Positions 20,352 to 32,100 of a stretch of 64,000 bases of DNA are shown in pieces. Numbering within the stretch: the first letter of the stretch is position 1; every line of letters begins with the position of its first letter. Source of the stretch: Limnanthes douglasii subsp. nivea (lineage: Eukaryota; Streptophyta; Magnoliopsida; Brassicales; Limnanthaceae); assembly GCA_036936605.1 (NCBI GenBank), contig JAUPFV010000005.1, positions 50,240,742-50,304,741 of the forward strand, in the 5' to 3' direction. The notes below the pieces were generated by a model. The model had not been told where the DNA came from, made no database searches, and saw nothing but the letters and a program-made list of their open reading frames with translations. The position numbers and the translations under genes are program-made.

Positions 20352-21714
20352 TATTGTCCCTCCAGGTGAGGGTAAGTTTAGAAGGGTTGGCATCGGAAAT
20401 ATCTTTGCCATTTTCCCAGGCACCTGACAGGAAGACGAACCTTTGTTTCCAGATCTTATCAGCTTCGAGGAGGTCGTCAATGATTTTTAAATTGTCTTCA
20501 AGGGTTAGGTAATAAAATGGCAGAACTGGGCCATTTGAAATTTTGGTTACTGAAATGAAGTCCTCAATTTCGAGGGGGATGCCTCCAAGTCTTGATACCA
20601 TGATTGCTGAAAATAAAGTGAAGAGCAAGTTCGGAGTAACCTGGGTTGGGCACAGTTGGTGGATTTCGAAGAACTTTACTATCATCGGATCAAGGGGAAA
20701 CCGAAGTCCCCAGTTGAAGAGCTCAGGGTATACTACTAGCTCATCTTTTTGACAGCTTAAGGGTGTCTCTCCTTCAACTGGTAATCGAAGAGTCATGTTG
20801 TCAGTTAACCCCCATAGTTTTCTGAGTTGCTCTTTCTCTGATTCGAGGTAGTACCTGTAAGATACATTCTTCAAAGCAAGAATGTACCAGGCAGAAAGAG
20901 GCTTGAGATTTTCTTGAACTAAGGAGGCAACCTTATCAGGAAGAGTAATAAGAGTTTTTTTCCCTCGAGGTTTCTTTGGAGGAGCTACGCCTTCAGCCTC
21001 GGATTCCTCCTCGGCATCAGATTCAGTAGCTTCTGAATCATCCTTTTTGTGACCTTCCTCGGAGTGACTTCGAGTTTGTGTTTCTTGTTGAGTCACAGGA
21101 ATTGGCTGACTACACTCTGGTGTAGTATCATCCACTTCTTGTGGGGGAGGAGGAGAGTGTTGAGGAGTGGAAGAGGTTTTTGTTTCTTCACCCATTACTA
21201 AGAAAGATGATTTTTTGGAACGTTTAGCTCTAATAGCCTCGAATTGAGGAGGAAGTGTTTTGTTGTGAGGGTTTTTTGTCTCTTCGAATTGAAGGACAGG
21301 TGATTTGAGTTGTGATTTGTTATAAGTGGGTGGTTTGTCTAAAGTAACTACTTTAGGTTTCCGATGAGGTCTTAGTAGTGAAGGTTTGGCTGGATTTTGG
21401 AGAGAAGAGGTCGTTGAGCTACTTTCTGGGTTAGAAGCTAGAGGTGAAGACGAAGTGGCAAGGTTTGGATTAAAGTTGCCATATTTAAAAGTGGTGCAGG
21501 AAGAGTGAGGACCGTTATAGATCAACCCAGCAGCTTTGTATTCTTTGGCTCTTCGAGAAATACAAAGATAATCGTAGGCCCCAAATACTTGGTTACTGGA
21601 ACCAGGAAAAAGATTTTTCTTTGATCTTACTGGTCTTCTGGGTTTAAATCTATTGTATCTAGGGTATCTTCTCATACAATGGTTTTTGGTATGAGAGGTT
21701 GCTTGGTAAGACAA
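20352..21714 (-). CDS. Antisense gene of element C, exon 1
   Basis: About 454 codons. The N-terminus is basic (RRYPRYNRFKPRRPVRSKK), then RRAKEYKAAGLIY, a Ser/Pro-rich segment and an acidic one. A globular block follows (about 20870-20400): KPLSAWYILALKNVSY, LVVYPELFNWGLRFPLDP, LCPTQVTPNLLFTLF and RFVFLSGAWENG. This resembles the domain Pfam calls 'putative gypsy type transposon' (Transposase_28); that match is from memory. The start could be 21714 or the internal Met before RRYPRYN. It ends at the donor at 20351. No homology to gag or pol is visible. Confidence 0.8.
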
Positions 21715-21715
21715 G

Positions 21716-21835
21716 AGAAGATGAACAGGTTAAAGATGAACAAGAGAAGATGAACAGGTTGAAGATGAGCAGGTTGAAGATGAGCAGGTTGAAGATGAAC
21801 AAGTTGAAGATGAGTAGGTTGAAGATGAAGAACAA
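21716..21835 (-). repeat. 15-bp tandem repeats in the antisense leader of C
   Basis: On the plus strand about eight units resembling AGGTTGAAGATGAGC occur in a row; on the minus strand they read TTCAACCTGCTCATC. They lie directly upstream of the antisense start, so probably in its 5' leader or an N-terminal extension. Confidence 0.75.
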
Positions 21836-21894
21836 TCTGAAGATGTTTCAAAGGTGGATTCTCTAAAAAGCTTTTAATTGAATGAATAGCTGAG

Positions 21895-21902
21895 TATTTA
21901 TA
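21895..21902 (-). promoter_or_regulatory. TATA box of the antisense gene (C)
   Basis: The minus strand reads CCTATAAATACTC, 181 bp upstream of the first antisense Met. Element D has CCTATAAATACCC at the matching place. Confidence 0.65.
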
Positions 21903-21904
21903 GG

Positions 21905-22286
21905 GTAAAGAGTAACGCCGAGAATGTGAAAGTGTGGAACAAGTGATCTGTTGTTATTGGATGGAATATGAAACGAAAAGGAAGCTAGTGATGTCATGGG
22001 TCTATTACTAGGGGTCTAATCAGTCCATCAAGTAGGGTTCAGAGATTTCGAAGTGTTATTAAACTATGTGTGAAGTAATAATGTTTGGAAACTAAAGGCA
22101 AAGTAGTTCCACAAGAAGTCAAATTCGACGAGGAGTTAAATTCGAGGCAGTTGAGAATTCGTTTGCACCTACTCATGAATTCGAAGAGAGTCCTAATTTA
22201 TTGAATTCAATCATAATAAAGATGTAAAATAACGCTGATCCGAGGAAGAATTCGAAGAGCTAATAGTTCCTATACATTAATGTATA
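21905..22286. other. Untranslated 3' region of element C
   Basis: No coding frame. The region between the antisense promoter and the polypurine tract probably holds upstream control sequence for the antisense gene. Confidence 0.4.
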
Positions 22287-22303
22287 AGAACTAGGGGGGC
22301 TAC
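22287..22303 (+). other. Polypurine tract of element C
   Basis: AGAACTAGGGGGGCTAC immediately precedes the 3' LTR. The G-run primes plus-strand DNA synthesis; the closing GCTAC is shared with B and D. Confidence 0.8.
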
Positions 22304-22566
22304 TGATAAGGAAAGGTATTCTTTAGGGACTAAAATGACAAATTCTGTAATTATAGGATTAAATTAAGCTTTAGGAGAAACCTAGGGGTTAAATTGTAAA
22401 TATGACAATATGTAACCGTTTCTTTAACTAACTCACCTTGCCTATTTAAAGAGGCTGAAGGAGTTATTTTGACCTATGAAATATTCAGAGGTACTTTTCA
22501 CTATTTGATATTCTCACTGTGGATTCTCTTTTCTTAATTCACTCATTACAACTTAATTTCTCACCA
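22304..22566 (+). repeat. 3' LTR of element C
   Basis: 263 bp, TGATAAGG to TCACCA, seemingly identical to 12113-12375. It is followed by AAATT (left flank ACATT) and then by sequence of element B. Confidence 0.93.
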
Positions 22567-22843
22567 AAATTTATTGAACACTAGTGGTTGGAGCCGTTCA
22601 ATACTTATTTAACAAATCACAAATATTCAAAAGCTACTTAGAACATTAAAGCAGTAGAGTTCATATAAAAAAGATGCAATATTAATACTTGATCAGAACA
22701 CATCCGATCCACAACACAACAAAATGCCTTGACCATTTAAGGACTTTGATTTTTAAGACAAGAACTAAACAACAACACAACAAAATGCCTTGGCCGTCCA
22801 AGGACTTTAGTTTTAAAAACACACACAACATAACATTACAACC
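22567..22843. other. Element B sequence after the C insertion
   Basis: Non-coding. It holds two copies of the phrase ACAACACAACAAAATGCCTT (near 22712 and 22772), each followed by a GGACTTTG/AG stretch. This matches the position of the tandem repeats between pol and the antisense gene in C and D. Confidence 0.45.
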
Positions 22844-24342
22844 TTAGGGCTTGTTCCCTTCGGTATCTTCATCATCATCATCATCATCTTTGTTGGGACT
22901 CTTGAGCTCAGCGCTTGAGCTCTCACTAGTTCCTTCTTCAGAATATTCTCCGCTAGAATAACCATGCTTATCACCAGCTGCCATTGTATGAAATAGGATG
23001 TCCTCATATGGTACATAATTCCATAAAGTAAAAGAGTTCTTTTTCGGAAAAGTTTCATGAAATAGCAAAACCATGTCAGATTTAACCCCATCATATCTCT
23101 TCTCCAAAGTGTCCACCACTCCAGAAGCATACTTCTTTATTCCTGCAGTTATCTCTTGGGATTACTTGCTTACTTACTTGCTTACTAAAGAAGTATTCTG
23201 ATCTGTCTTCTCTTTAAGAAGATTCTCCAAGTTGACTTTTTCTTCGGATAAAGTTTTGACAGTACTAGCGCTAGCATCTAGTTGCTCCTTTAAATTTTTG
23301 ATCTCGTTAGAATAAGAAGTTTCAAGTTCAAATACTTGGTCTGGAGATCTTTTGAGCATCTTGTGACTTTACAGTTCGGCAACTAAGTTCTTTTTTTCCT
23401 TCTTTAAGGATTCTATGCTTTGATGAGCGGTAGAGAGACTATTCGTCAAAACCTAGTTTTTTGTGGTCAGGGAGGTTATGGTAGTCATTTGTTCCCTCAC
23501 TTGCCTTTCTAGGTCAACTACCGGACGTATATAACATGAGAGGGCATGACTCAGAGTGTTTTGTTCACTTGATATTACGTATGTCTCACCGTTATGGATT
23601 AAAACATTGACTGTATTAGCATGAGGATAAGGCTCCGCAAATTCTTCCTTGTCTAGATCATTGTAATACATGTTGTGAAACGCATCCAGATTGACATCTC
23701 CTTCAGAAGTTTCCTGTTCGACAGGAAGGAGTGTTTGAGAAGGAAGGTTATGTGGGATTTCTTCTTGCAGAGTAGGATCAGTAGGAATAAAGGGAGGGAG
23801 TTCAGAAGGACGCAGGATTATCTCTGCCCCCAAGCTAACTTTCTTTTTCTTTGCAGCTTTTTCATCACTTCTCTCGTTGCGTCTCTTATGATCCTTCCTT
23901 GTGATCTGAGGTGGATCATCCGATCAGTCGGCCTCTTTGACTATAACCTCAAATTCCTCCAACAAAGTAGCATTGATTCCTCATTGCTGTTCCGAACTGA
24001 CCCCGTATGTGACTTGTTGAGATGGGTCAACTTTGGTTTTCTTCTTATTTTTGTTTTTAATCTTGTCCAAGTGACTAGGACAGTTGTTCCGGGAAGGCAA
24101 GAAAAGTTTTCCATCCTTAGCCTCAGTCCTCTTCAAAATAACATCAACAGAAGGAAGAGTGGTCAGCTGCACCCAAGTATGATCCTTATTCCCCAGAGTG
24201 TTTAAAAGGTGAGACTTCACAAAGTTTCCAGAAGTAAAGCAATTGTGGAAACCATTTCCCCATTTCTCCGATGCCCATCTTTTTAGCTTTGCACATGTAG
24301 CTTGGCCTGCCTCTAGGTGCTTCGGAAACTTTTTTTCCAATA
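22844..24342 (-). pseudogene. Antisense gene of element B, exon 2
   Basis: After a TTATTGTAG acceptor the frame reads LEKKFPKHLEAGQATC, then SEKWGNGFHNCF and KLFLPSRNNCPSHLDK, matching C. A coiled-coil part with frameshifts follows (MGAEIILRPSELPP; NEIKNLKEQLDASASTVKTL). It ends in VDTLEKRYDGVK and an acidic Ser/Asp tail (DDDDDDEDTEGNKP). Stops at about 23979, 23451 and 23173 break it. Same layout as C: basic linker, coiled coil, acidic end. Confidence 0.7.
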
Positions 24343-24420
24343 CTACAATAAAACACAATAGTCAGTTATGAATATTAACATAGCATTTAAGAAATCAATA
24401 AAAATACGATCAAGCATTAC
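24343..24420 (-). other. Intron of the antisense gene (B), 78 bp, phase 1
   Basis: Minus-strand donor GTAATG, acceptor TATTGTAG. Joining follows codon ...AGT TTA A and matches the C intron position (after LTLTWRDN in C, LTSRWKSL in B). Confidence 0.65.
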
Positions 24421-25583
24421 TTAAACTCTTCCAACGACTGGTTAGCTGGCTGTGGTGGAGTTTATCATTTTTCAATTATCCCACACCCCACTGATAAAAA
24501 TGAATTGAGTCCTCCATGGCTTCTCGGACTCTAGCAGATCGTTCACCACCTTGAAATCATTGCCCATGTTGTAGTGGTAAAAGGGAATATGGTGATTTTT
24601 GTACCAGCCACGACAACAAATTGCTCCATGGGTAGAGGAATTTTTGACAACCTAGATGCTATTATACCAGCCAACAGTGTATACCATGCATTTGGGCTCA
24701 GTTGGCTTGGGCATAACTTAACCAGGTGGAAATACCTGACTATTTCTGGATCAAGAGGAAAACGAAAGCCCCTATCGAGCACCTCGGTATATACCACAAA
24801 CTCATGGGATTTACAATCCATTGGGGTCTTCTGAGTGACTGGGATTCTCACTTTGACAGATTCATGGAAGCCCCACTTTGTTCGGATCCGACCAAACTCA
24901 GCAGTATGGGTGTATACATAAGTAATGTTTTGAAGAGCTATCAAATACTTCACGTTAACCTTTTGGAAGCTTGGCCTCACTTTCCCTTCCAGACACTCCA
25001 GAAGTGCATCAGGATTAAATAAGCCCACTTTCGTTCTGGTTGTCTGATCTGCTTTATTATCCCTTGTCTATCCTGACGTCTCGAATGGAGTGCCTTCCAA
25101 ACTATCATCCATGGTCTCCTCCATCATGCTTGATTGTTGTTTGGACGATTTGATATGTGCTGGGAGCTTTACTGTCTCCGAACTAGCAGGTTTCGAAGAG
25201 GAATGAGTACTTTTGGCTTTAAACAAACGAGTTACCCTTCGAGGAGCGGTTTTATCAGCATCTGAACCCATGGCCAGGAAGGGTCCTAACACTGGAAACT
25301 GCCTTCTCTTTACGCGGGGGTCTTGGGACTCTTGAACTGAAGACCCTAATTGTAAGGGAGATAGGGTTGGGGAAAAATGTGTTTTTCTAACCTTTGATGT
25401 CTTTGATGATGATGAGCTCTGGACTGTGATTGTTTTTGGTCGACTGTTTTCTCTACATGGAGAGGCAGGGAGTCCAGCTGCAATTCTTGCGACTCTTCTT
25501 GCTCTTTCTAAATCAGATAAATTTAGCCAACCTTCTTTTACCAATGCGTTTCTAGATGTGAACATATATTTACCTAAGCACAA
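24421..25583 (-). pseudogene. Antisense gene of element B, exon 1
   Basis: Contains ERARRVARIAAGLP, aligned with the KEYKAAGLIY region of C. The conserved globular block is QKVNVKYLIALQNITYVYTH, VVYTEVLDRGFRFPLDP and KLCPSQLSPNAWYTLLAG. A stop near 25068 and frameshifts near 24560 and 24490 show decay. The globular block is closer to D (CPSQLTPNAWYTLM) than to C. Confidence 0.7.
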
Positions 25584-25654
25584 TTTAAGAAGATTATCAA
25601 GCTTTCTCTCTCTAGAAATTTTTGTGTTCTCGGATACAATGAAACAGTGAAAAT

Positions 25655-25664
25655 GATTTATATA
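25655..25664 (-). promoter_or_regulatory. TATA-like box of the antisense gene (B)
   Basis: The minus strand reads TATATAAATC about 75 bp upstream of the first Met. It takes the same place as the TATA boxes of C and D. Confidence 0.45.
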
Positions 25665-25989
25665 AGAGATGAAGATATATGAGTTTACCTAGGGGAAGAT
25701 AAATCGATCAAATTAATGATGAGGGGCTAGAAAGTATGGGGGTTACACCCCTAAGTTACTTTTTAGCCAACTAGGTACAGGAACCTAGGAGAAAAAACGA
25801 CTGATAGGTCAAACCAGAACTCGACATGTGTCCCATTTCAAAAACTGACTTTTGGGATTCTTAACTGTAAAGCTAATCTCTTCGAATCCAATTAAGACCC
25901 TGTTCAGATGATCACCTTGAATACTTACTCAGTATTAAATTTTCGAATTAGCTCTTCCAAAGATTCTTTGCAAAAGCTAAAAATGCTAC
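25665..25989. other. Untranslated 3' region of element B
   Basis: Non-coding. It ends in a purine-rich AAAAGCTAAAAATGCTAC just before the LTR, a weak polypurine tract with the conserved GCTAC end. Confidence 0.45.
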
Positions 25990-26329
25990 TGATGAGTTCA
26001 AATTATATTGACAAAGGCCATGGAATATATCCGGAGGGATGTTCGGACATATCCCATACCATGCCCCACCGAACATAATAACTTAGTGGATTATGATTCA
26101 GCTAGTTACTATTCGTTTCACCTCTTGGGCTAATGGGTTTTTAAACTTAACTTAAGCCCATAACCCGACCCAGAAGTCCCATGGATCACCACATTAGTAT
26201 AAATACCCCAACTACTTTCATTAATGAGGGTAACCAGAATTTACTGCTAGCACACACCTTAATTATCTCTCTACATCTTACCTTAAACATTAAATTCTCA
26301 AAACTCTTTCCAAAATTACCCTTTCATCA
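25990..26329 (+). repeat. 3' LTR of element B
   Basis: TGATGAGTTC to CCCTTTCATCA, 340 bp, with TG...CA ends. TATAAATACCCC near 26199 is a TATA box. The flanks (GCTAC before; no similarity after) fit. There is no second copy to compare, so the call rests on ends, position and promoter. Confidence 0.6.
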
Positions 26330-28060
26330 GAAATAATCCACACTAGGTGAAACTAAAAAAATAAAAAAATCAACTTGGTTCCATTTGGTGCAACTTAAAG
26401 AAGAAGAAATCGATTTGGGCAACTTGAAGAAAAATAAAATTGACTTATTTTGATTTGGTGCAACTTGAAGAATTTTTTTATTTGGTTTGATTAGGTGAAA
26501 ATGTTCTAGAAATAAATTGGTATACTGCTTGGTTTGGGGTTAGGTCATAGTAGAGGAATTAAGGTTTATGATTCTGTGGGGAATTAGGATCGATTTTGAA
26601 TAAGTATGGTGTAAATGATGGTCTCAATCGGGTTACATTTTTGGTAAACTGTTGGGCTTGGTTTGGGTTTAGGAATCATATGAATAAACTTGGATTTGGG
26701 TAAAAACACTTTAATTGAATCAGTTTACTTAGTTAGGTATAGTGTTGGACTCGGGTAATATATACTGGCTTGGGTATTAAACATTTGATCAGATGGTGCA
26801 CCTAATAAGTGGTAAAAGTAATGATAAATAATAAAAGATAAAATAATATGATGACATTATTTCACCTATATGGTGCCTACGTGGACGGTGAGTTGGACAA
26901 GTTGGGCATAAAATAGGTTTAGAAAGTGGAGGAAAGGGAAAACTTACCACAAAAATATTAATCTTGTAAGTTTCCATATGTAGCTTCTAGTAAATCACAC
27001 GTATGATGAACTAAATATACAACCTTTTGAAAAATAAGGGGTCAATTTGATACAAAAGTGAACATTGTGGACCATAGTACAACAATGACCAAACACGATG
27101 GACCAACAATATTTTTTATCCGTGTTTGGTCAAGTCGATAAAAATGATATAAGTAATAAAAATATTGTATCATTGGGCAAATAGGCCACTATAGCTCCAT
27201 ACCTTCCACATGATACAAGTAATGACATAAAACATTACTAAAATACCTATCTAAAAAAGCTCAATTAATCTCAATCAAGTAGGGTTTCATATTTTTCACC
27301 ATTTTTAAACTCATCTAGAGGCTAATGGGAGAGAATACTACATGTAAATATATCCTAAAATTTATCGTCACATGTATATTCAGATTATCCATGCTCGTTG
27401 TTACATAAGTCTAATTATGTAAATGTAATCAATTTATAGTTTATTGGACCCATAGATAACAATATGTATAGTATTATAGATATTTATAATGTGGATACCA
27501 TTCAGATTGATGTGGATTTAGGGGGAGGATCTCTTAGTCAAATATTTTAGATATGAGATCTTGAAGGTCCAACAATGTTATGATCCCCTACAGATGCAAT
27601 GACATCTGATTGTAGCAGTTTACAACTAAATTGATGGATTAATATAATAAAATAGAGTTAATAAGTTTGTAATAAATTATTAAGTAATATGTATGGACTT
27701 CTATTTAATTTAAATTATTTCAAGCTCTTAATATAAATAGAAATCTAAACACTAAAGTTTATAACATTAACTATTATTATTTTATTATCATTCTTTTTTT
27801 TCTTTTCTCTCAAACCAAAACTAGTTATTCATAACGATAGATTCATACAGAGGTTGTTGCTATTTTCCTTCAAGGACAACATCAAAATTACTTACATACT
27901 ATGGGGTTATCTCAAATCACATCAACATCAAAGTCTTCCACTCCATGAGATAAAATCATGAATATTAATAAGTATTTGTTTCTTATTCTATACACGACAC
28001 CTTCCCAATGATAAAGATAACGATGCTTATATTTTAGAGGTTACTGACCATATAGCTTAT
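26330..28060. other. AT-rich non-coding DNA
   Basis: No supported gene. Noted: repeated GCAACTTGAAGAA phrases (26390-26475) and a short hairpin GACCAAACAC/GTGTTTGGTC at 27091-27127. Confidence 0.35.
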
Positions 28061-28061
28061 A

Positions 28062-28079
28062 CAATTGGTATCAGATCCA
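28062..28079 (+). other. Possible decayed PBS of a copia-type element
   Basis: ATTGGTATCAGATCCAAT resembles the initiator-Met tRNA primer site (TGGTATCAGAGC) found after copia LTRs. It is preceded by ...CTTATACA, an LTR-like CA end. No pol or second LTR is visible. Confidence 0.3.
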
Positions 28080-28286
28080 ATCCTCGTGATTTAAAGTCTA
28101 GATCGACTCTATATTATTTCTCACAGATCAATTGTCTTGATAGATTCAGATTGTAAGAAAAACCATAATTCTAATATGATGTTGAAACCTTTTAAGCATG
28201 TTTAAAGTTTAAATTTTTTTGAATACATGTTTGTAAAAAATAAATAAAATATAGTTAAGTGATATGCATGACTAAATATTTAAGCA

Positions 28287-28478
28287 TCAAATTCGAATTT
28301 GTTTTAGAAAAATCCATAATTCAGAATAAAAATGGGTTTTTGATTTTCGAAATCGGACAGGTGCTGTGAACGGGTTCGTTGTCGCAGAAATCCCATTCAG
28401 CAGCAGCATTGCCGCGACAGACTCATAATGTTTCCGCAACAGTTCAATATCAAAATCATTTTCATCGTACCAATCCAT
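28287..28478 (-). other. Short open frame, unidentified
   Basis: A 63-codon frame (MDWYDENDFDIELLRKHYES...) lies in DNA that is less AT-rich than its surroundings. The first half looks like a real protein start; the end is AT-rich. It could be a captured exon or transposase start. I do not recognise it. Confidence 0.2.
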
Positions 28479-28560
28479 GTTGCTTGCCGTGACAACTGGT
28501 TCTTGTCCATAGGTTAACCTTTAGCCTTCTTTAGCCTTATTTCGTGTGAGTTTGCTGCCC

Positions 28561-31500
28561 CGAACCACCCTTCATATATGCAACAAACCATATTGATTAT
28601 TTTTCGAAAGATTTAATTTTACTTATTTGTTTTTTGTATGATTAATTTTGTTTAAACTAACATGTATAGGCTGGTATGTTTAATGTGTTGACATTATGTT
28701 TGAAGTGCTATGTGTTTATGAGTGTAAAATTATGCAGTCCTATCTATATGAGCATTAAAAAAGCATACAAAGATGATAATTTTTTACCTTCCGGACGAGA
28801 ATTTATCCATTATCGTTGATCACTTAGACTCGATGATGTATGAGGAATGTCATATATGCCCAAGGATCATTTGTATTCCAGGTTTGGAATTTTGAATGAC
28901 ATTCTTCTCTCTTCATAAATCTAAACTTTTGATGGGATATTTTATACCATAGAGATTTTTTAGATGTTAATAGCGTAATAAAATACAACATAAAAGGTTT
29001 ATTCAATTATATAAACACTTAAATTGCATTTGTATGATTTATAAAGTGAACACTTCACATGGCCATTCGATGGAACTATAAAAACCCGTCATGTCATATG
29101 TATGACCTTTGTCTAGGCGAATATTTCACGAAAAAGGTTTGAAGGCTCATAACTATATCATGTAAACAATGTTGGTTTACACCATATTTGAAAACAATCA
29201 AACCATTATGTGGGTTGAGTCGACTATATCATGCATCCTTAACTGAAACCATTCAACACAAAATACAGTTGTGCATAAATATGTGGTGTTGAATGCACTA
29301 ATGACATTATGTAGAGGTTTGCTCACTCTTAGATAAACATTTACATAGTATTCTTGTGGGTCAGCCTACACACAATTACTGGTTATTGGCAATGATCACC
29401 CCAACCCTTTTCCTATAAGTTTCGCACATACAGAGGTCACTCGGGTGGTATGATCAGTCTTTCCTATGATTCAAAAGTAAGCACATATGAAGCATCTATG
29501 TATAAATCATACAATATTTGGTTTATGTGTTTTGGGAATTTTTCCAGTTTTTTATGAAGCACCTCACATACTCGCACATAAGAGTCTCAACAATCAACAG
29601 AACCATATTTATATTATGGAATATTTTAACAAGTTTTTGAAATTTTATTGGTGGATCTTGTATCTCGAGTTTCATATCAATAAATTATTTGAAATGCAAA
29701 ATCAAGCTGACGCAATCATGTATATATAGTTTAATAAAATATAAATATAAATCAAATAATGTTATATTTTCATAATCCTTACCAATTGTTTAGACAAATT
29801 TATTGTTGTGTTAATTTACTAGACAATGCAGAGTTGTAGTTGAATACAATCAAATATACATAAAGATCAATTATTTGATCCATCTTTTTTCCTAGTTTTT
29901 GTAAAGATTGTAATAATAATAATATATTTTATTTCTTTATGTCTCGCTTTGTATATATCGTTTACCTTCGAGTAACATCCCTTTTATATTATATCGATGT
30001 CTCTAATAGGATATATAAAATCAAATTAATAGTAAAAAAAAATCAATTTAAAACTTTTTTTAGCATAATAAATTAACTCACCGATGCATGACTTGATATG
30101 TATTTTGTTTCCTAAAATCTGGCTATTTAAGCCATAAGGTTATGAAACAGTAATATTATGATTAAGATTTTTCAACAGGATGAATATATATGCATCAAAG
30201 GCCTACATATCATCAAGAGTTGTGGATATAAGGAAAAATGCTTATGAAAAATAATAATAAAAAGTGATGAATTAAGTGTTAACTAATTGTGGAATTATGA
30301 GTAAATAAGTGCGAAAGTAAGTTTTTCAAGAAAAAACAAAAAAATAATTGCTTGCATAATTACAAGGTGTGTAATATGGGTGCGTAATTACAAAAACAAT
30401 TAGATGTGTAAATAAAATTTTGGGTGCAAAATTACCTTGTATTCCAGCTCATCCTCATATGTAATCTCCTACATGTTTTTGGATTCAACATAAAACATTC
30501 TTCATGAATATGACAATACACTTGGATTGTCAGCCATAAAGTTGTTTATGCCATCTTTAAGTGAAAAAATATTGATATCTTCGTCTAATATTATTTTCTT
30601 TGATTTGTTTTCAATTGACCAATTATATTTCACGTCTACAGTTTTCTTATTATATGTATCCTCATCATATTCTGGAAATCATCTCGTGCATCTTTTGCAA
30701 CTTTATGAGTAGCTTGTACAACTGTTTGTACCTTTTTTTGTAGAACTTACTTAGGTTTTTCTTATTCATAATGAGATTTTACAACTATTCGTACATCTTC
30801 TTTCTTATATAGTTAAAATTTATAATATTTTTCTTGTTGAGTAGATTTTACACTTGCTTGAACTTCTTTCTCGTACAAGTTAAAAATATTTTAGGTTTTC
30901 TGGTGGATGAGGATCTTGTACATGTGTTTGAACCTCATTTCTATTTTCCAATACAGTGGTAGAAGCTTCTACAACTCATGGAACCTCTTTTTATTTTTGT
31001 TACTCTTTCTTTTTTTAGTCTATTTTTCCACAACCATTTTTTATGAAGTCTATTGCAATATGTTTTATGTTTCTTTTATTTTATTTAAATTTTTCATTGT
31101 ATAAACTAGATTAGGATTTTGTTCAACTACCCAAGAATATTGTAACATAAGGAGTACGAATGCTCTTGATAAATTATATCTATACGGTTATGCTTCTTGT
31201 GTTTTCAAAACATCATCCTTATATATGATTAAACTTACTTTCTTAGTTATTATTTCAGTTAGGGATGTATTGGAAGCAGTAATCCATTTGATTTGATCAT
31301 TCAAAGAAAACACATTGTCGCTCGCAAATTAATTTTCCTTTTTTAGCTTTTGAACTTGATATTTAAGACTATTATTTAATTATTAATGTTTTGAATTTGT
31401 TTAAAAGTTCAATGTATTTTTTTCCATTTCTTTAATCCGTTTGGCGATTTTATTGTTTATTCTTCTTATTTTTTCAATCTGATTGGCCTTTTTTAGACTT

Positions 31501-31979
31501 ATATTTTTTGGTTGAGAAATAATTTTTTTATTAAATTCAGGTTACTTAATTATGTACAATTGGGTTACAAAAATAAAATTTTATATGTGTAAAAAATTGG
31601 TTGTGGAATTACGTGTAAAATGGCTACAAAATTTCGAGTATAATTACTGTGTAAATAGATTTTGAATTGCGTATAGACTGAAGTTACATATTTAGTTTGA
31701 TACTTGAAATTATTGACTTCTTCTGAAGTTTATTTATTTATTTTAGCCTTATTTTCTCTGACATTTCATCTAGAGTGATAATATCTTATTGAGATGGTCT
31801 TTCCAAACGAATATGCAAGTAAAATTTTTCTCGCAACCGTATTTCAAACCAACTTTTGTTCTTTTTTTTGGAGCACTGGTTGATGTACCATTATGCTCAT
31901 GAGCACTAAAAATATATCTCCTATATCAACATAAACACCTTCTTCACTTTCAATTACATTTACTTCATTTGTAGCTGAG
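28561..31979. other. AT-rich degenerate DNA
   Basis: No supported gene. On the minus strand about 30520-31000 shows a decayed frame with recurrent Val-Gln phrases (VQTHVQDPHPPENLKYF and VQTVVQATHKVAKDA), possibly an old transposon protein. Phrases based on GTGTAATTAC recur near 30370 and 31600. Confidence 0.3.
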
Positions 31980-32000
31980 AGAGAGAGAGAGAGAAGGAGA
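31976..32000 (+). repeat. GA microsatellite at gap edge
   Basis: GAGAGA repeats run into the N block; the gap probably arose in this low-complexity DNA. Confidence 0.8.
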
Positions 32001-32100
32001 NNNNNNNNNNNNNNNNNNNNNNNNNNNNNNNNNNNNNNNNNNNNNNNNNNNNNNNNNNNNNNNNNNNNNNNNNNNNNNNNNNNNNNNNNNNNNNNNNNNN
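32001..32100. other. Assembly gap (100 N)
   Basis: One hundred Ns; a round number usually means unknown true length. Confidence 0.99.

Larger units (their letters stand above)
12113..22566 (+). mobile_element. Complete Tat-lineage retrotransposon C, 10.45 kb
   Basis: Bounded by two 263-bp LTRs (TGATAAGG...TCACCA) that look identical base for base, so insertion is recent. The flanking five bases are ACATT on the left and AAATT on the right, a target duplication with one mismatch. The order is LTR, PBS, gag-PR, UAG, RT-RH-aRH-INT, conserved block, 34-bp tandem repeat, spliced gene on the opposite strand, polypurine tract, LTR. The aRH and the antisense gene are Tat traits. One nonsense codon in integrase is the only clear pol defect. 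It is inserted in element B. Confidence 0.93.
11335..26329 (+). mobile_element. Tat-lineage retrotransposon B, 5'-truncated, split by element C
   Basis: B consists of 11335-12112 and 22567-26329. The left part is the end of integrase, the post-pol block and untranslated sequence. The right part carries the opposite-strand gene and a 3' LTR. The 5' LTR, gag, PR, RT and RNase H regions are absent. Both parts are joined by inference: they flank C and together show the order seen in C and D. Its LTR is unlike that of A, so A and B are not halves of one copy. Confidence 0.7.

Noticed and set aside
2625..26329. A and B as two halves of one retrotransposon
   Set aside because: The LTR of A (about 435 bp) and the 3' LTR of B (340 bp) are unrelated beyond TGATGAG, and about 110 integrase residues are missing between them.
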